Of a DNA stretch of 38,109 nucleotides, positions 10,111-18,884 are shown piece by piece. The notes under the pieces are model-generated. The model did not search any database, was not told where the DNA came from, and saw only the letters and a list, made by a program, of their open reading frames with translations. Position numbers and translations under genes: made by a program. Origin of the DNA: Planctomycetota bacterium. GTDB taxonomy: Bacteria > Planctomycetota > UBA8108 > UBA1146 > JAJFFE01. Position 1 is the stretch's first letter. Every line of letters starts with the position of its first letter. The stretch covers positions 1 to 38,109 of the forward strand of contig JAJFFE010000112.1 of the NCBI GenBank assembly GCA_021776775.1, given 5' to 3'.

Positions 10111-10153
10111 CAAAAAAAGAAGGCCACGGGAGGAAATCCTCCCGTGGCCTTCT
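10111..10153 (-). terminator. Strong intrinsic terminator after the upstream secreted-protein gene
   Basis: A perfect 16-bp stem (10118-10133 with 10138-10153) closed by a 4-nt loop (10134-10137). Read on the minus strand it ends in a run of seven T (10112-10118). It lies about 40 nt beyond the stop of the gene ending at 10193, so it should end that transcript and insulate the downstream paralog, which would then need its own promoter. Confidence 0.92.
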
Positions 10154-10192
10154 CGAAGCGAACCGTGATTCTGACTCACGGTGGACTCTGAC

Positions 10193-12472
10193 TTACGGGC
10201 AGCTGTAGCTGTCGCAGGGCAAAGTACCAGCCGACGAACCACAGCTCGGGAACGGCGCAGGCGGTGCCGGTCCGGACTGGAAGAGGTACGTCAGGTTGTA
10301 GATGGGATCCGCAATGTCGACGCTGTCGTCGGCGTTGGTGTCCTGCGTAGAGAGACACTGTTGCGGGCCGGCCTGGAAGAGGTACGTCAGGTTGTAAACC
10401 GGATCGGCAATGTCGATCGAGTTGTCACCGTTCGCGTCTCCGCGGATGAACTGATCAAACACGCCCTCTTCGAGCGTGATCGTTCCCGGAATGAGGGTCG
10501 CGGCGTACGAGTTCGAATCGACGGAAACCAAGTTGAAGATCGCGATCGCGCCGTGCACTCCATCTTCGAAGTACATGGACGTCGTGGTCTCGGTTGCGCC
10601 CGCCGGGTTCGTTGCCAAGTCGACCGTCAAGATGTCGGTTTCCGTGGCGCACGTGAGGAGCGGCGGATTGAAGAGGAAGTCGATGACCACACCCACGGTT
10701 ACACCGCCGGTAAGGGCTCCGCCGTCGTCGATGATCGCCGGGCTGACGAAGTCCGGGTCGAGCGCTGCGAGTGCGCTGGACTCAGTAACGTCGGTGACCT
10801 CGATCAGCGCCGGGTCGAACGTGAAGGCGATCGACAACGCGTTGACGTCGTTCGGGAAGTCAACGTTGTCCGGATCTTCGAGAACCGTGATGCTCGTCGA
10901 GCCGCTACCGTCGCCACTGACACCGTCGAAGCCGACGGTCGCGTCGGCGACGCGGTACTGGAAGTTCAGAGTCGGCTCCGGAACGTCGATTTGGACGCCG
11001 ATCGAAGCACCCTCGTCTCCGCCGACGACCGGCGTGACGGAGTAGGTGTAGGTACCCGGAGTGGTGTTCGGATCGCTGTACATGGTGGCGGTGCCACCGA
11101 GGCTAGCGATCGGCGTTCCGTCGCGCTCGATGTTGATCGAGTCGTACGGCTCGCTGTTGTTCCACGTCAGGTCAACTTCGTTGTCGACGAGGTCGTAGGT
11201 CGCAGCGACGTCGGTCGGCGGCAGGATGAAGTCGCCACTCGGAACCGGCACCGTGGTGCTGTAACTGTCCGAGTTGCGCCACGCGGTGACGGTCGCGTTG
11301 CCCGTGGTGGGCGGAGCGAACGTCGTGAACGAGAAGGTGTACTGAGTTCCCCAACGAATCGGGTTGGCGGCGGTCGTCGTAGGATCGGTTTCCCACTTGA
11401 TCGACGAACCGGTGACGGTGGCCGGCCACGCGTCGTTGTCGTAACCCGCTTGCACGAAGCCTTGGCCCGCGTTCGAGTAGTTCGGGTCGACGCCCGGCTG
11501 CGTGCCAGAACCACTACCGGAGTGGTGGTGAACGGCGTGCATGCTCGGCGTGATGACGATCCCGGCCGGCAGTGCGACCTCGAGTGCGCCCACGGCAGCG
11601 TGCGAGTTCATGTTGTAAATGTTGTACGTGTAGTTGTAGAGCCCGCCACCCATGTCGACGACCTTCGCGGCGAGGAAGAAACGACCCGTCGCCAATCCTG
11701 TTTCGTCGGTGTCGAATGTCGTGAGCTCGACGTCGGAATCGATGTTCGCCCAGTGCTCGATCATCGAGACTTCGGTGACCGTCTGCGACGGGTTGATGCT
11801 CGCGTTCCAGTTGTTTCCAGAGCCCGTAATGTTGATCGGGCAGATGGAAACGTTGTTCATGTGGTTCTGAGCCGCCGAGTCATCCGGCGTGATGTATTGA
11901 CCGTCGACGAAGTAGTCCGGGCCGGCGCCAGCGCTCGACTCGAGGAACGTGACGGGCACCTGAACGCGGCGACCGATGTTGGCGGGCGCGCTCGGAGCGC
12001 TGTACGGGTACGGGTACCAACCGCTGGAACCGTTGACTTGCGAACGCGGGCCGAGGTTACCTTGGGTTCCGTTGCGGCTCGCGGTGTACGGATCGGAGCA
12101 GCCGATTCCGAGGGTCGAGCAACCGGTACCCGAACACGGTCCGCAGAGCGATTGGCTCAGGGCGCAGAAGCCGTGCTTCAGCCAGCCTTGGCCGATCTGG
12201 GTCATCACCCCGTCTTTGATTCGGAACATGTTCTGTCCGATGACCGGATGCTGGTTGGTGCTAGCCACCCACTGAAGAACCGTCGAACCCTCGTTGCACG
12301 AGGTGGTGCCGATGGCAAATGCGTCGATCGGGCCGATCGACGTAGTGGTGTCGGTGCTGTAGTTCGCTACACCGTTCAATTGCCCGACGATGACGTCGGG
12401 ACCCTGAGCCTGGACCGCGGAGATTCCGATGACCAGGACCACGAAAGCCGGGACGAAGAGACGTGCTCGCAT
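10193..12472 (-). CDS. Secreted multidomain protein with dockerin/EF-hand-like C-terminus (paralog 2)
   Basis: A 759-residue exported protein, full-length paralog of its downstream neighbour, with the same order: signal peptide (about 1-22, ending VQAQ), the unnamed N-terminal domain with the same Cys/His motifs (WLKHGFCALSQ, GIGCSDPYTA, HMNNVSICP, HAVHHHSGSG), a fibronectin-III-like segment (VDLTWNNSEPYDSINIERDG), a cohesin-like beta region, and two nearly identical calcium-loop units DANGDNSIDIAD and DTNADDSVDIAD, each followed by YNLTYLFQ. It ends in a Pro/Cys-rich tail. The start at 12472 has a strong AAGGAGGA (12481-12488) at 8 nt, so the upstream in-frame ATG at 12640 is not used. A strong terminator follows. 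The architecture suggests a cell-surface or matrix protein; function unknown. Confidence 0.88.
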   Translation of the reverse strand: MRARLFVPAFVVLVIGISAVQAQGPDVIVGQLNGVANYSTDTTTSIGPIDAFAIGTTSCNEGSTVLQWVASTNQHPVIGQNMFRIKDGVMTQIGQGWLKHGFCALSQSLCGPCSGTGCSTLGIGCSDPYTASRNGTQGNLGPRSQVNGSSGWYPYPYSAPSAPANIGRRVQVPVTFLESSAGAGPDYFVDGQYITPDDSAAQNHMNNVSICPINITGSGNNWNASINPSQTVTEVSMIEHWANIDSDVELTTFDTDETGLATGRFFLAAKVVDMGGGLYNYTYNIYNMNSHAAVGALEVALPAGIVITPSMHAVHHHSGSGSGTQPGVDPNYSNAGQGFVQAGYDNDAWPATVTGSSIKWETDPTTTAANPIRWGTQYTFSFTTFAPPTTGNATVTAWRNSDSYSTTVPVPSGDFILPPTDVAATYDLVDNEVDLTWNNSEPYDSINIERDGTPIASLGGTATMYSDPNTTPGTYTYSVTPVVGGDEGASIGVQIDVPEPTLNFQYRVADATVGFDGVSGDGSGSTSITVLEDPDNVDFPNDVNALSIAFTFDPALIEVTDVTESSALAALDPDFVSPAIIDDGGALTGGVTVGVVIDFLFNPPLLTCATETDILTVDLATNPAGATETTTSMYFEDGVHGAIAIFNLVSVDSNSYAATLIPGTITLEEGVFDQFIRGDANGDNSIDIADPVYNLTYLFQAGPQQCLSTQDTNADDSVDIADPIYNLTYLFQSGPAPPAPFPSCGSSAGTLPCDSYSCP
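10277..10396. repeat. 24-bp direct repeat inside the dockerin-like region
   Basis: An identical 24-bp sequence occurs at 10277-10300 and 10373-10396, a 96-bp period. It encodes the YNLTYLFQ element that follows each EF-hand-like loop of the secreted protein. Identity at the nucleotide level suggests a recent duplication or gene conversion of the 32-residue unit. Confidence 0.85.
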
Positions 12473-13149
12473 GAACTCAATCCTCCTTGAGTTGTCTTCC
12501 CACTCTGGCCAGAGCCCGACGCACCCTACGGTGGAGTCGGGTCGACGATCGACCAGAGCTTTGTCTAAACACCGACCAACACGACTCGCGGGGAGTGCTG
12601 GTTGGCTGCGCGGCACCGAACTCACGTAAGCTGATGCCAACCTTGGATTTCATCACTAAACAGATGCCGTGACAGTGCGTCGTCTTACCGACAGCACGAC
12701 AAGATGCATTCGGAGCCAAGCAAATCGGACTTCAGCCAGAATGCACTTCGAGAAGCCCCAGAGTTGCCGTTGTTACGAACCAAATTGGTCCAACGTTGAC
12801 TCTGCGTGGGTTTCTTCCGCCTGTTCGTTGGTCCTCTTTGCGCGCGTCTCAGTGGATCGACGCACACGAATTGTGTACCGGACCTAAGGGCCGAACGACC
12901 GGCCTTAACATTTGAATTGAAGTGTTCTGGGGATGAGTCCTGTTTGTTTTGGTCCACGTCTGATTCGTCGACCGAATTCTAGCCCTGAAAGCGACGCGGC
13001 TCTCGCCGCAACACCAGCCGGTATCTTACCTTTTGATCCGGCTGCTGCGAGAGGGCATTTGCGAAATGTTCGTAGGAAACGCTCGGGCCTAGCGCTGGTT
13101 GATCGGCGCGCTACAGTCCTCCCCGAACTACGTCACCGGAGGATTGAGC
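12473..13149. other. 677-bp noncoding divergent region
   Basis: No credible gene was seen on either strand between the secreted-protein gene and ctaA, and no tRNA or other RNA gene was recognised. Within the leader of the minus-strand gene are a 12-bp perfect palindrome (12503-12514) and a 6-bp perfect hairpin with 3-nt loop (12540-12554). A bulged 8-bp hairpin lies at 12885-12907. In front of ctaA is a hairpin at 13016-13043 with a 9-bp stem, one bulged T and a pyrimidine-rich loop. No convincing sigma70 box was found for either gene. Confidence 0.5.
12481..12488 (-). promoter_or_regulatory. Strong Shine-Dalgarno deciding the start of secreted paralog 2
   Basis: AAGGAGGA on the minus strand, 8 nt before ATG at 12472, directly in front of a clean signal peptide. 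It is close to the ideal anti-16S match and contrasts with paralog 1, which has none. Confidence 0.8.
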
Positions 13150-14553
13150 ATGATGGACAGCACTCACCCCGGGCCCTCGGGGGTTCGCGTCGCAATTGTC
13201 TACGGATTTGCAACGGCGATTGCCATGTGGGGGCTCGGTTACGTTCTGCATCTTCCAGGCTTACAGCTTTCGCCGAAGCTCTCGCTTCCTCTGATGCTCG
13301 CGCTGATGGCGGGCGCGAGCCTCTGTATCGGGCGGGAGAGTCGTTCGATTGCGGTCGCGGCGGGGGCCGGGGCGGTGACCAGCGCCATCAACCTCTTGAT
13401 TCTGGGCGGCGTTCTGACGTCGGACGACGCCGATCGCGGCTGGGTCGCCGTATGGTGTGCCGGGTTTGTGGCGACGGGAGCTGTCTTGGGCGCGATCGCC
13501 GGCGGCGTGGGGTTGCGGCTGGCGCGGCCCCAGCGACCGCACGGAGTCGACCCGGGGTTGCTCTTTGCGTTGACCGCCTGCGTTGCGACCTTCCTGCTGA
13601 TCATCATCGGCGGCGTGGTCACGAGCGAGGAGGCCGGGCTGGCCGTGCCCGATTGGCCCAACTCCTTTGGCTCCAACATGTTCCTGTACCCACTCTCGAA
13701 GATGATCGCCCAGAATGACGTGTACTTCGAGCACACCCATCGACTGTTCGGGTCGATGGTCGGGCTGACCGTTCTGGCCATCACCGTCGATCGCTGGATT
13801 GCCGGCCGCCGGCGCTGGCTCGCTGCTCTGGCGACGTTCGCGCTAGTCCTCGTCGCGTTTCAAGGGCTCCTGGGCGGGATGCGGGTCGAACAAGCTGATC
13901 TCTGGACGGGCACCGTCCCGCAGTGGAAGCGCAGCGCCAAAGAACTCTTCGACAGTCTCGGTCTGACGGAGAATCGGCTTCGTGTGTTTCACGGGGTGTT
14001 GGGACAGCTCTTCTTCGGTCTGCTCGTGGCCATGGCTGCCTTCGCGACTCGGACATGGGCGCGAGCGTCGCAGGCGGCGGCGCATCAACTGCGCGGTCAA
14101 GACTGTTGGCTCTCGCTCGCGTTTCTGCTCTGCGTCGTCACTCAGTTGATTCTGGGCGCCATCACCCGGCACGTTGCTCGCGAACCGTTTGTGTTGATCC
14201 ACCTCGGCTTCGCCTTTGTCGTGGCCGGGCTGGGGTTCTTGGTCGCTATCCGTCGACTGATCGCGGCGCGAGAGATACCGGCATCGCGCCGAACCGCAGC
14301 CGCGATCGGACTCACCATCTTGGGCCAATTGGTTCTCGGGTTTGCCGCGCTGGCGCTGACCGATGGTGAAGAATCGACCGCCGGTACTCTCGTCGCGACT
14401 GCACATCAAGCGACCGGAGCGCTCATACTCGCACTTGCAGTGCTCGATTTCGTGTGGACGTGTCGCCTATCCAGCGTCGTTTCAGCGCGCGCCGATGGCG
14501 AAGGCATGGACACCACAGCCGCGACGACGTCGGTAGGCTCGTCGGCGCACTGA
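13150..14553 (+). CDS. ctaA: Heme A synthase CtaA/Cox15 with N-terminal membrane extension
   Basis: CtaA oxidises the C8 methyl of heme O to a formyl group, giving heme A for the oxidase encoded downstream. The catalytic half begins near residue 136 and carries EHTHR (194-198), RVFHGVLGQ, VLIHLGFAF and ATAHQATGA, which supply the paired heme-ligand His residues of this eight-helix family. The start is ATG 13150 with GGAGGA (13138-13143) at 6 nt; an ATG follows at once at 13153. At 467 residues it is longer than usual (about 300-350) because residues 1-130 form an extra block of about four hydrophobic segments that I do not recognise. It is separated by 453 bp from actA. Confidence 0.92.
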   Translation: MMDSTHPGPSGVRVAIVYGFATAIAMWGLGYVLHLPGLQLSPKLSLPLMLALMAGASLCIGRESRSIAVAAGAGAVTSAINLLILGGVLTSDDADRGWVAVWCAGFVATGAVLGAIAGGVGLRLARPQRPHGVDPGLLFALTACVATFLLIIIGGVVTSEEAGLAVPDWPNSFGSNMFLYPLSKMIAQNDVYFEHTHRLFGSMVGLTVLAITVDRWIAGRRRWLAALATFALVLVAFQGLLGGMRVEQADLWTGTVPQWKRSAKELFDSLGLTENRLRVFHGVLGQLFFGLLVAMAAFATRTWARASQAAAHQLRGQDCWLSLAFLLCVVTQLILGAITRHVAREPFVLIHLGFAFVVAGLGFLVAIRRLIAAREIPASRRTAAAIGLTILGQLVLGFAALALTDGEESTAGTLVATAHQATGALILALAVLDFVWTCRLSSVVSARADGEGMDTTAATTSVGSSAH

Positions 14554-15006
14554 GTCGACCGTCAGGATCACGTGGTCGATTGATCTGCCCGCGTTCCCCA
14601 GAGGGTTGTCACTGCTACGAAATGCGGCGAAAAAGTCGGAAATCGTTCTCCTAGCTGTGGACAAAAAACCGGTGTTTGCTAATCTCCCGCGCGAATGGCG
14701 GTCGGAGTTTTTGACGGGCTGCTTCATGTCGTTGGCAGCGGGGATCCGTCTCCTCGCAGGGGAAATCGCGGGATACAACAGTCGCGTTCGCGAAGGCACA
14801 AGCCCACTCAGGCGAAGGTCTTTTCGACCGATAAGGATCTGAGTTCGCGTAGTGTTACGCGGGCACATGGAGTGGTTTTTCGGACCAGTGAACTACGGAG
14901 TTCCGGTTCGAAGTCTGACGACTCCTCCCGAAGTTTGCCTTGAGACGTTTAACGAGAGCGACGCTCTCAATCCGGCCCGCCGCTGGAGAATCGAGGAGCT
15001 CGAAAC
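14554..15006. other. 453-bp noncoding region between ctaA and actA
   Basis: No supported gene. It contains two small perfect hairpins: CGCGTA/TACGCG with a GTGT loop (14846-14861), and GAGAGC/GCTCTC with a 3-nt loop (14954-14968), the latter 38 nt before the actA start. The Shine-Dalgarno of actA is GAGGAG (14993-14998). A promoter for the large act-cox operon should lie here, but I found no convincing -35/-10 pair, so a different sigma factor or an activator-dependent promoter is possible. Confidence 0.45.
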
Positions 15007-15780
15007 GTGGCCGATCGAGAAGTCGTGGCGGAGCATGACGGTGACGATGTCGCCGGTGTGCCGAACAACCATATATTCCCGCCTTGGTTCGATAACTTCG
15101 TGAAGTTGTCGGGAGCGATGGGTGGCCTCGTCGGCGCCTATGTCGTCGTGATGATCTATTTCGGCTTGTCTCCGAAGTCGCTCGACGCCGGATACATGCC
15201 GGTGCAGCCGGTGCCCTACAGCCATGCGCTGCACGCGGGCGATCTCGGTTTGGATTGTCGGTACTGCCACACTGGAGTCGAGGACTCGGCCCACGCGTCA
15301 GTCCCGCCGACAGCGACGTGCATGAACTGTCACGGCATGGTCGGTAAGGAAAGCGTTCTTCTCGAGCCGATTCGAGACAGCTTCGCAACCGGGATGCCGG
15401 TCGACTGGATTCGCATCCATGACCTCCCCGACTACGCCTACTTCAACCACAGCGCTCACGTGAAGCGCGGCGTTGGCTGCATCGAGTGCCACGGTCGCGT
15501 CGATCAAATGGAAGAAGTCTTCCAGGCCGAGCCGTTGAGCATGGGGTGGTGTCTCGATTGCCACCGCAACCCCGCTCCCGCGCTTCGCCCACTCGACAAA
15601 ATCACCGACATGAACTACGAGATCGACGCCAGCCCCGAGTCGCGCTTAGCCATGCTCAAGCGCAACCAACTCGTCACGGCCGAGGCGACCGAGCCCGTAA
15701 CTCTTTCGGAAGCAAAACGACGGGGGTGGGCAACCACCCGTTGGGAAATCATGACCAGCTGTTCGACGTGCCACCGATGA
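15007..15780 (+). CDS. actA: Alternative complex III pentaheme cytochrome ActA
   Basis: A 257-residue membrane-anchored cytochrome c, the electron-exit subunit of ACIII, which oxidises quinol without a bc1 complex. Five heme c sites are visible: CRYCH 84-88, CMNCH 105-109, CIECH 158-162, CLDCH 182-186 and CSTCH 252-256. One TM helix (about 35-54) anchors it, with the hemes on the periplasmic side. The start is GTG at 15007 with GAGGAG 8 nt upstream. Its stop overlaps the actB start (ATGA). Five hemes and the position before an ActB-type gene match the known ACIII operons, for example Rhodothermus. Confidence 0.95.
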   Translation: MADREVVAEHDGDDVAGVPNNHIFPPWFDNFVKLSGAMGGLVGAYVVVMIYFGLSPKSLDAGYMPVQPVPYSHALHAGDLGLDCRYCHTGVEDSAHASVPPTATCMNCHGMVGKESVLLEPIRDSFATGMPVDWIRIHDLPDYAYFNHSAHVKRGVGCIECHGRVDQMEEVFQAEPLSMGWCLDCHRNPAPALRPLDKITDMNYEIDASPESRLAMLKRNQLVTAEATEPVTLSEAKRRGWATTRWEIMTSCSTCHR

Positions 15781-18700
15781 ACACGGGGAAACCGATGTCC
15801 GGAGACCGGAAGGGTCGCGATCTTTGGCGAAGCCTCGACGAAGTCGCGAACACCCCTGAATTCAAGCGTTTCGTTGAGCAGGAGTTTCCGAACCATGCTC
15901 CGGAACTGCTGAATCAGAAGTCGCGCCGTCACTTCTTGAAGGTGATGGGAGCTTCGGTAGCGTTGGCCGGCATGGGAACCATGTCGGGCTGTGTTCGCTG
16001 GCCCGAAGAGAAGATCCATCCATTCACCAGTCGTCCTGACGGGCGCTTGCCCGGGGTTCCGGTCGAGTATGCCACGAGCTTCGAGGTCGACGGCGTTGCC
16101 CGCGGCGTCTTGGCGAAGAGCTTCGACGGCCGGCCGATCAAGATCGAGGGGAATCCGCAGCATCCGACGAGTCTCGGTGCCGCCGACTCGCTGACGCAAG
16201 CGAGTGTTCTCGGTCTCTACGATCCGGCGCGCAGTCGATTCGTCACGCACGGCGGAGAGAAGAAGACGTGGTCCGACGTCACCGCGTTGGTCAGCGAGAT
16301 TCAAGCCACCCAAGGGCGTGGGGTTCACGTCCTCTGTGAGTCGACCTCGTCCGAGACTCTTACCGCTCTGCGGTCGGAACTCTCCGGCAAGCTCCCGCTG
16401 CTCACCGCGGCGCACTGGCACGTCTACTCGCCGGTCTCCCGAGATAACGAGCGCTTGGGCTGCTACCACGCGTTCGGCAGTGCCGCGCGACCGCAGTACA
16501 ACCTCGACCGCACCGACGTGATCGTCTCGTTTGACGAGGACTTCCTGCAGAACCACCCGAACTCGGTTCAGTACACGCGAGACTTCGCCCGGCGCCGTCG
16601 GCCGGAGAATGGCAAGCTGAGTCGACTCTATTCGGTCGAGGGCAACTTCTCGCTCACGGGAAGCAACGCCGACGCGCGGCTGCCTGTGCGCCCGAAGGAC
16701 GTCCCGCGAGTGCTCGCTCGCGTGATTCAGTCACTCAGCGCTCTGGGAATCAAAGGGGCGCCGCCGGCTGTCGCCACGCTCGCCGGAGAAAACATCGGCA
16801 CTGAGCACGACGCGGCCACCCTCAACGATTTCGTCGAGAACGTGGCCGGCGATTTGATCGCTGCGCGCGGTCGCGGAGCCGTCATGGTCGGTCCGGCACA
16901 GCCGGCCGGTGTTCACGCTCTCGCGGCGTGGCTCAACCAGGCGTTGAGCAATGCGGGCAACTCGGTCGAGTACATCGCCGATCCCAACGGCGCGCGAATT
17001 CCGAGTGGCGACGCGATCGACAACTTGTCCAAGTCGTTGGCCGCCGGTGAAGTCGAGTACCTGATCGTGCTCGGCGGCAATCCGGTCTACAACGCGCCGA
17101 AGGGGACCAACTTCTCGGACGGTCTGACCAAGGTCAAGAAGGCGTCGATCCATCTCAGTCAGTACGCTGACGAAACGTCGCGCAAGTGCACCTGGCACTT
17201 GCCGGCGGCGCACTACCTCGAGTCATGGGGCGACGCCTACGCGTGGGACGGGACGCATACCGTAGCGCAGCCGCTTCTCCAGGCGATGTACGGCGGCAAG
17301 TCCCTGATCGAGTTTGTCGGCATGTTGGCCGGCAAGACCGAATCCGCGCACGATCTTATGAAGGCCGCGCTGACGGCCAAGCACGGTCAATCCTTCGATT
17401 GGACGCAAGCGCTTCACGACGGATTCGTGGCCGGCTCTGCTCCCGACAAAGGCAGGATGACGGTCGGCACCAACTGGCACGGTGCGCTGACCGAGGTGGC
17501 GGGCCGCGTCTCGACGGAATTCGACGTCGTCTTCGTGCCCGACTCGAGCGTCTACGACGGGCGGTTCTCGAACAACGGCTGGTTGCAAGAGCAACCCGAT
17601 CCGATGACGAAGATCGCGTGGGACAACGCCGCGTTGATCTCACCGCATGACGCCACCAAGCTCGGCATTCCGACGACGAACGCCATGGGCGATACGACGC
17701 GACCCATGCTCGACGTGACCGTCGCGGGCACGACAGTTCCTATCGTGGCGTTCGTCATGCCGGGAATCGCCAAAGGGACCGTGGTTCTGCCGCTGGGTTA
17801 CGGCCGCGCCCTCACCGGTCGGCGCGTCGCCGGCGCAACGAGCTACAACGCGTACGACCTCGGCGGTGGTGGGTTCGACGTTTACCCGCTGCGCACTTCT
17901 GCGGACTTCCAAGGCAACGGAGTCGGCGGAAGCGTTCGCAAGGGCAGCGGAACGTACGAGCTGGCGACGACCCAGGATCACCATGCGCTCGAGGAGGGCA
18001 CGGGGCCGGGTAACGTCTTTACCGACTACGATCTCGACGGCGAAAGCAAGCGACGCAATCGTCACAACCTCCGCGTCGTTGACGAGCAAGAACTCGCGGC
18101 TGACTCCGACGCTGTGAAGGAGTTGGCACCACACGTTCCCCATCGGAACTCACTCTGGAAAGAGTTCGAGTACAAGGGCAACAAGTGGGGCATGACGATC
18201 GATCTCACTTCGTGCACCGGTTGTGGCGCGTGCGTCACAGCGTGCACTGCAGAGAACAACGTCGGCGTCACCGGCAAGGACGAAGTCGCATACGGTCGCG
18301 AAATGCACTGGATCCGGATCGACCGATACTTCCAAGGCGAAGATCGTGACAACCCTCAGGTCGCCCACCAACCGGTGACCTGCCAGCAGTGTGAGAACGC
18401 CCCGTGCGAGCAAGTTTGCCCGGTCGGCGCCACCATGCATTCGGCCGAGGGGCTGAACGACATGGTTTACAACCGCTGTATCGGCACCCGGTACTGCTCG
18501 AACAACTGCCCGTACAAAGTGCGTCGGTTCAACTACTTCAACAACCACCGACACGCTTCGCGCCAAGAAGAGATGGCGTACAACCCAGACGTCACGGTTC
18601 GACACCGTGGAGTCATGGAAAAGTGCACGTTCTGCGTCCAACGGATCAACAAAGCGAAGATCGAGTCGAAGAACGAGGGCGCGAAGATCACCGACGGTGC

Positions 18701-18884
18701 CTTCACCACCGCCTGCGCACAAACCTGTCCCGCTGAGGCGATCACGTTCGGCGACCTGAACGATCCCGAGGCGCGGGTGACCCAACTGCAAACTAAGAAC
18801 AACCGCGCCTACGAGATGCTCGAGGACATCAACACGAAGCCTCGACTCCAGTACCTGGCGAAGGTGAGGAATCCGAAGTCATGA
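15777..18884 (+). CDS. actB: Alternative complex III fused molybdopterin-like/Fe-S subunit ActB
   Basis: A 1035-residue peripheral subunit of ACIII. It has a twin-arginine-like signal with [10 protein letters not shown] (49-58), a large molybdopterin-oxidoreductase-like region that in this family binds no molybdenum cofactor, and a C-terminal NrfC-like ferredoxin region from about residue 813 ([67 protein letters not shown]) that should hold several cubane clusters. The fourth cluster group has the spacing of the family; which one is 3Fe-4S cannot be decided by eye. ATG 15777 overlaps the actA stop; ATG 15795 with GGGGA before it is an alternative. Its stop overlaps actC by 4 nt. Confidence 0.95.
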   Translation: MNTGKPMSGDRKGRDLWRSLDEVANTPEFKRFVEQEFPNHAPELLNQKSRRHFLKVMGASVALAGMGTMSGCVRWPEEKIHPFTSRPDGRLPGVPVEYATSFEVDGVARGVLAKSFDGRPIKIEGNPQHPTSLGAADSLTQASVLGLYDPARSRFVTHGGEKKTWSDVTALVSEIQATQGRGVHVLCESTSSETLTALRSELSGKLPLLTAAHWHVYSPVSRDNERLGCYHAFGSAARPQYNLDRTDVIVSFDEDFLQNHPNSVQYTRDFARRRRPENGKLSRLYSVEGNFSLTGSNADARLPVRPKDVPRVLARVIQSLSALGIKGAPPAVATLAGENIGTEHDAATLNDFVENVAGDLIAARGRGAVMVGPAQPAGVHALAAWLNQALSNAGNSVEYIADPNGARIPSGDAIDNLSKSLAAGEVEYLIVLGGNPVYNAPKGTNFSDGLTKVKKASIHLSQYADETSRKCTWHLPAAHYLESWGDAYAWDGTHTVAQPLLQAMYGGKSLIEFVGMLAGKTESAHDLMKAALTAKHGQSFDWTQALHDGFVAGSAPDKGRMTVGTNWHGALTEVAGRVSTEFDVVFVPDSSVYDGRFSNNGWLQEQPDPMTKIAWDNAALISPHDATKLGIPTTNAMGDTTRPMLDVTVAGTTVPIVAFVMPGIAKGTVVLPLGYGRALTGRRVAGATSYNAYDLGGGGFDVYPLRTSADFQGNGVGGSVRKGSGTYELATTQDHHALEEGTGPGNVFTDYDLDGESKRRNRHNLRVVDEQELAADSDAVKELAPHVPHRNSLWKEFEYKGNKWGMTIDLTSCTGCGACVTACTAENNVGVTGKDEVAYGREMHWIRIDRYFQGEDRDNPQVAHQPVTCQQCENAPCEQVCPVGATMHSAEGLNDMVYNRCIGTRYCSNNCPYKVRRFNYFNNHRHASRQEEMAYNPDVTVRHRGVMEKCTFCVQRINKAKIESKNEGAKITDGAFTTACAQTCPAEAITFGDLNDPEARVTQLQTKNNRAYEMLEDINTKPRLQYLAKVRNPKS

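Noticed and set aside
10181..12490. A 769-codon open frame on the plus strand opposite secreted paralog 2
   Set aside because: It is antisense to a clear gene with signal peptide, Shine-Dalgarno and paralog; the predicted protein is Arg/Val/Asp-rich with no domain, typical of a GC-rich shadow frame.
12885..12907. Bulged hairpin as a terminator
   Set aside because: No gene ends beside it and no T-run follows on either strand.
15486..15776. A longer actB start inside actA
   Set aside because: It would overlap actA by almost 300 nt and adds a non-family sequence; the ATG at 15777 with a 4-nt overlap fits the operon style and precedes the twin-arginine-like signal.
15777..18884. Reading ActB as a true molybdenum-dependent oxidoreductase
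   Set aside because: Operon context and the fused NrfC-like Fe-S domain identify ACIII, whose ActB lacks the Mo cofactor.
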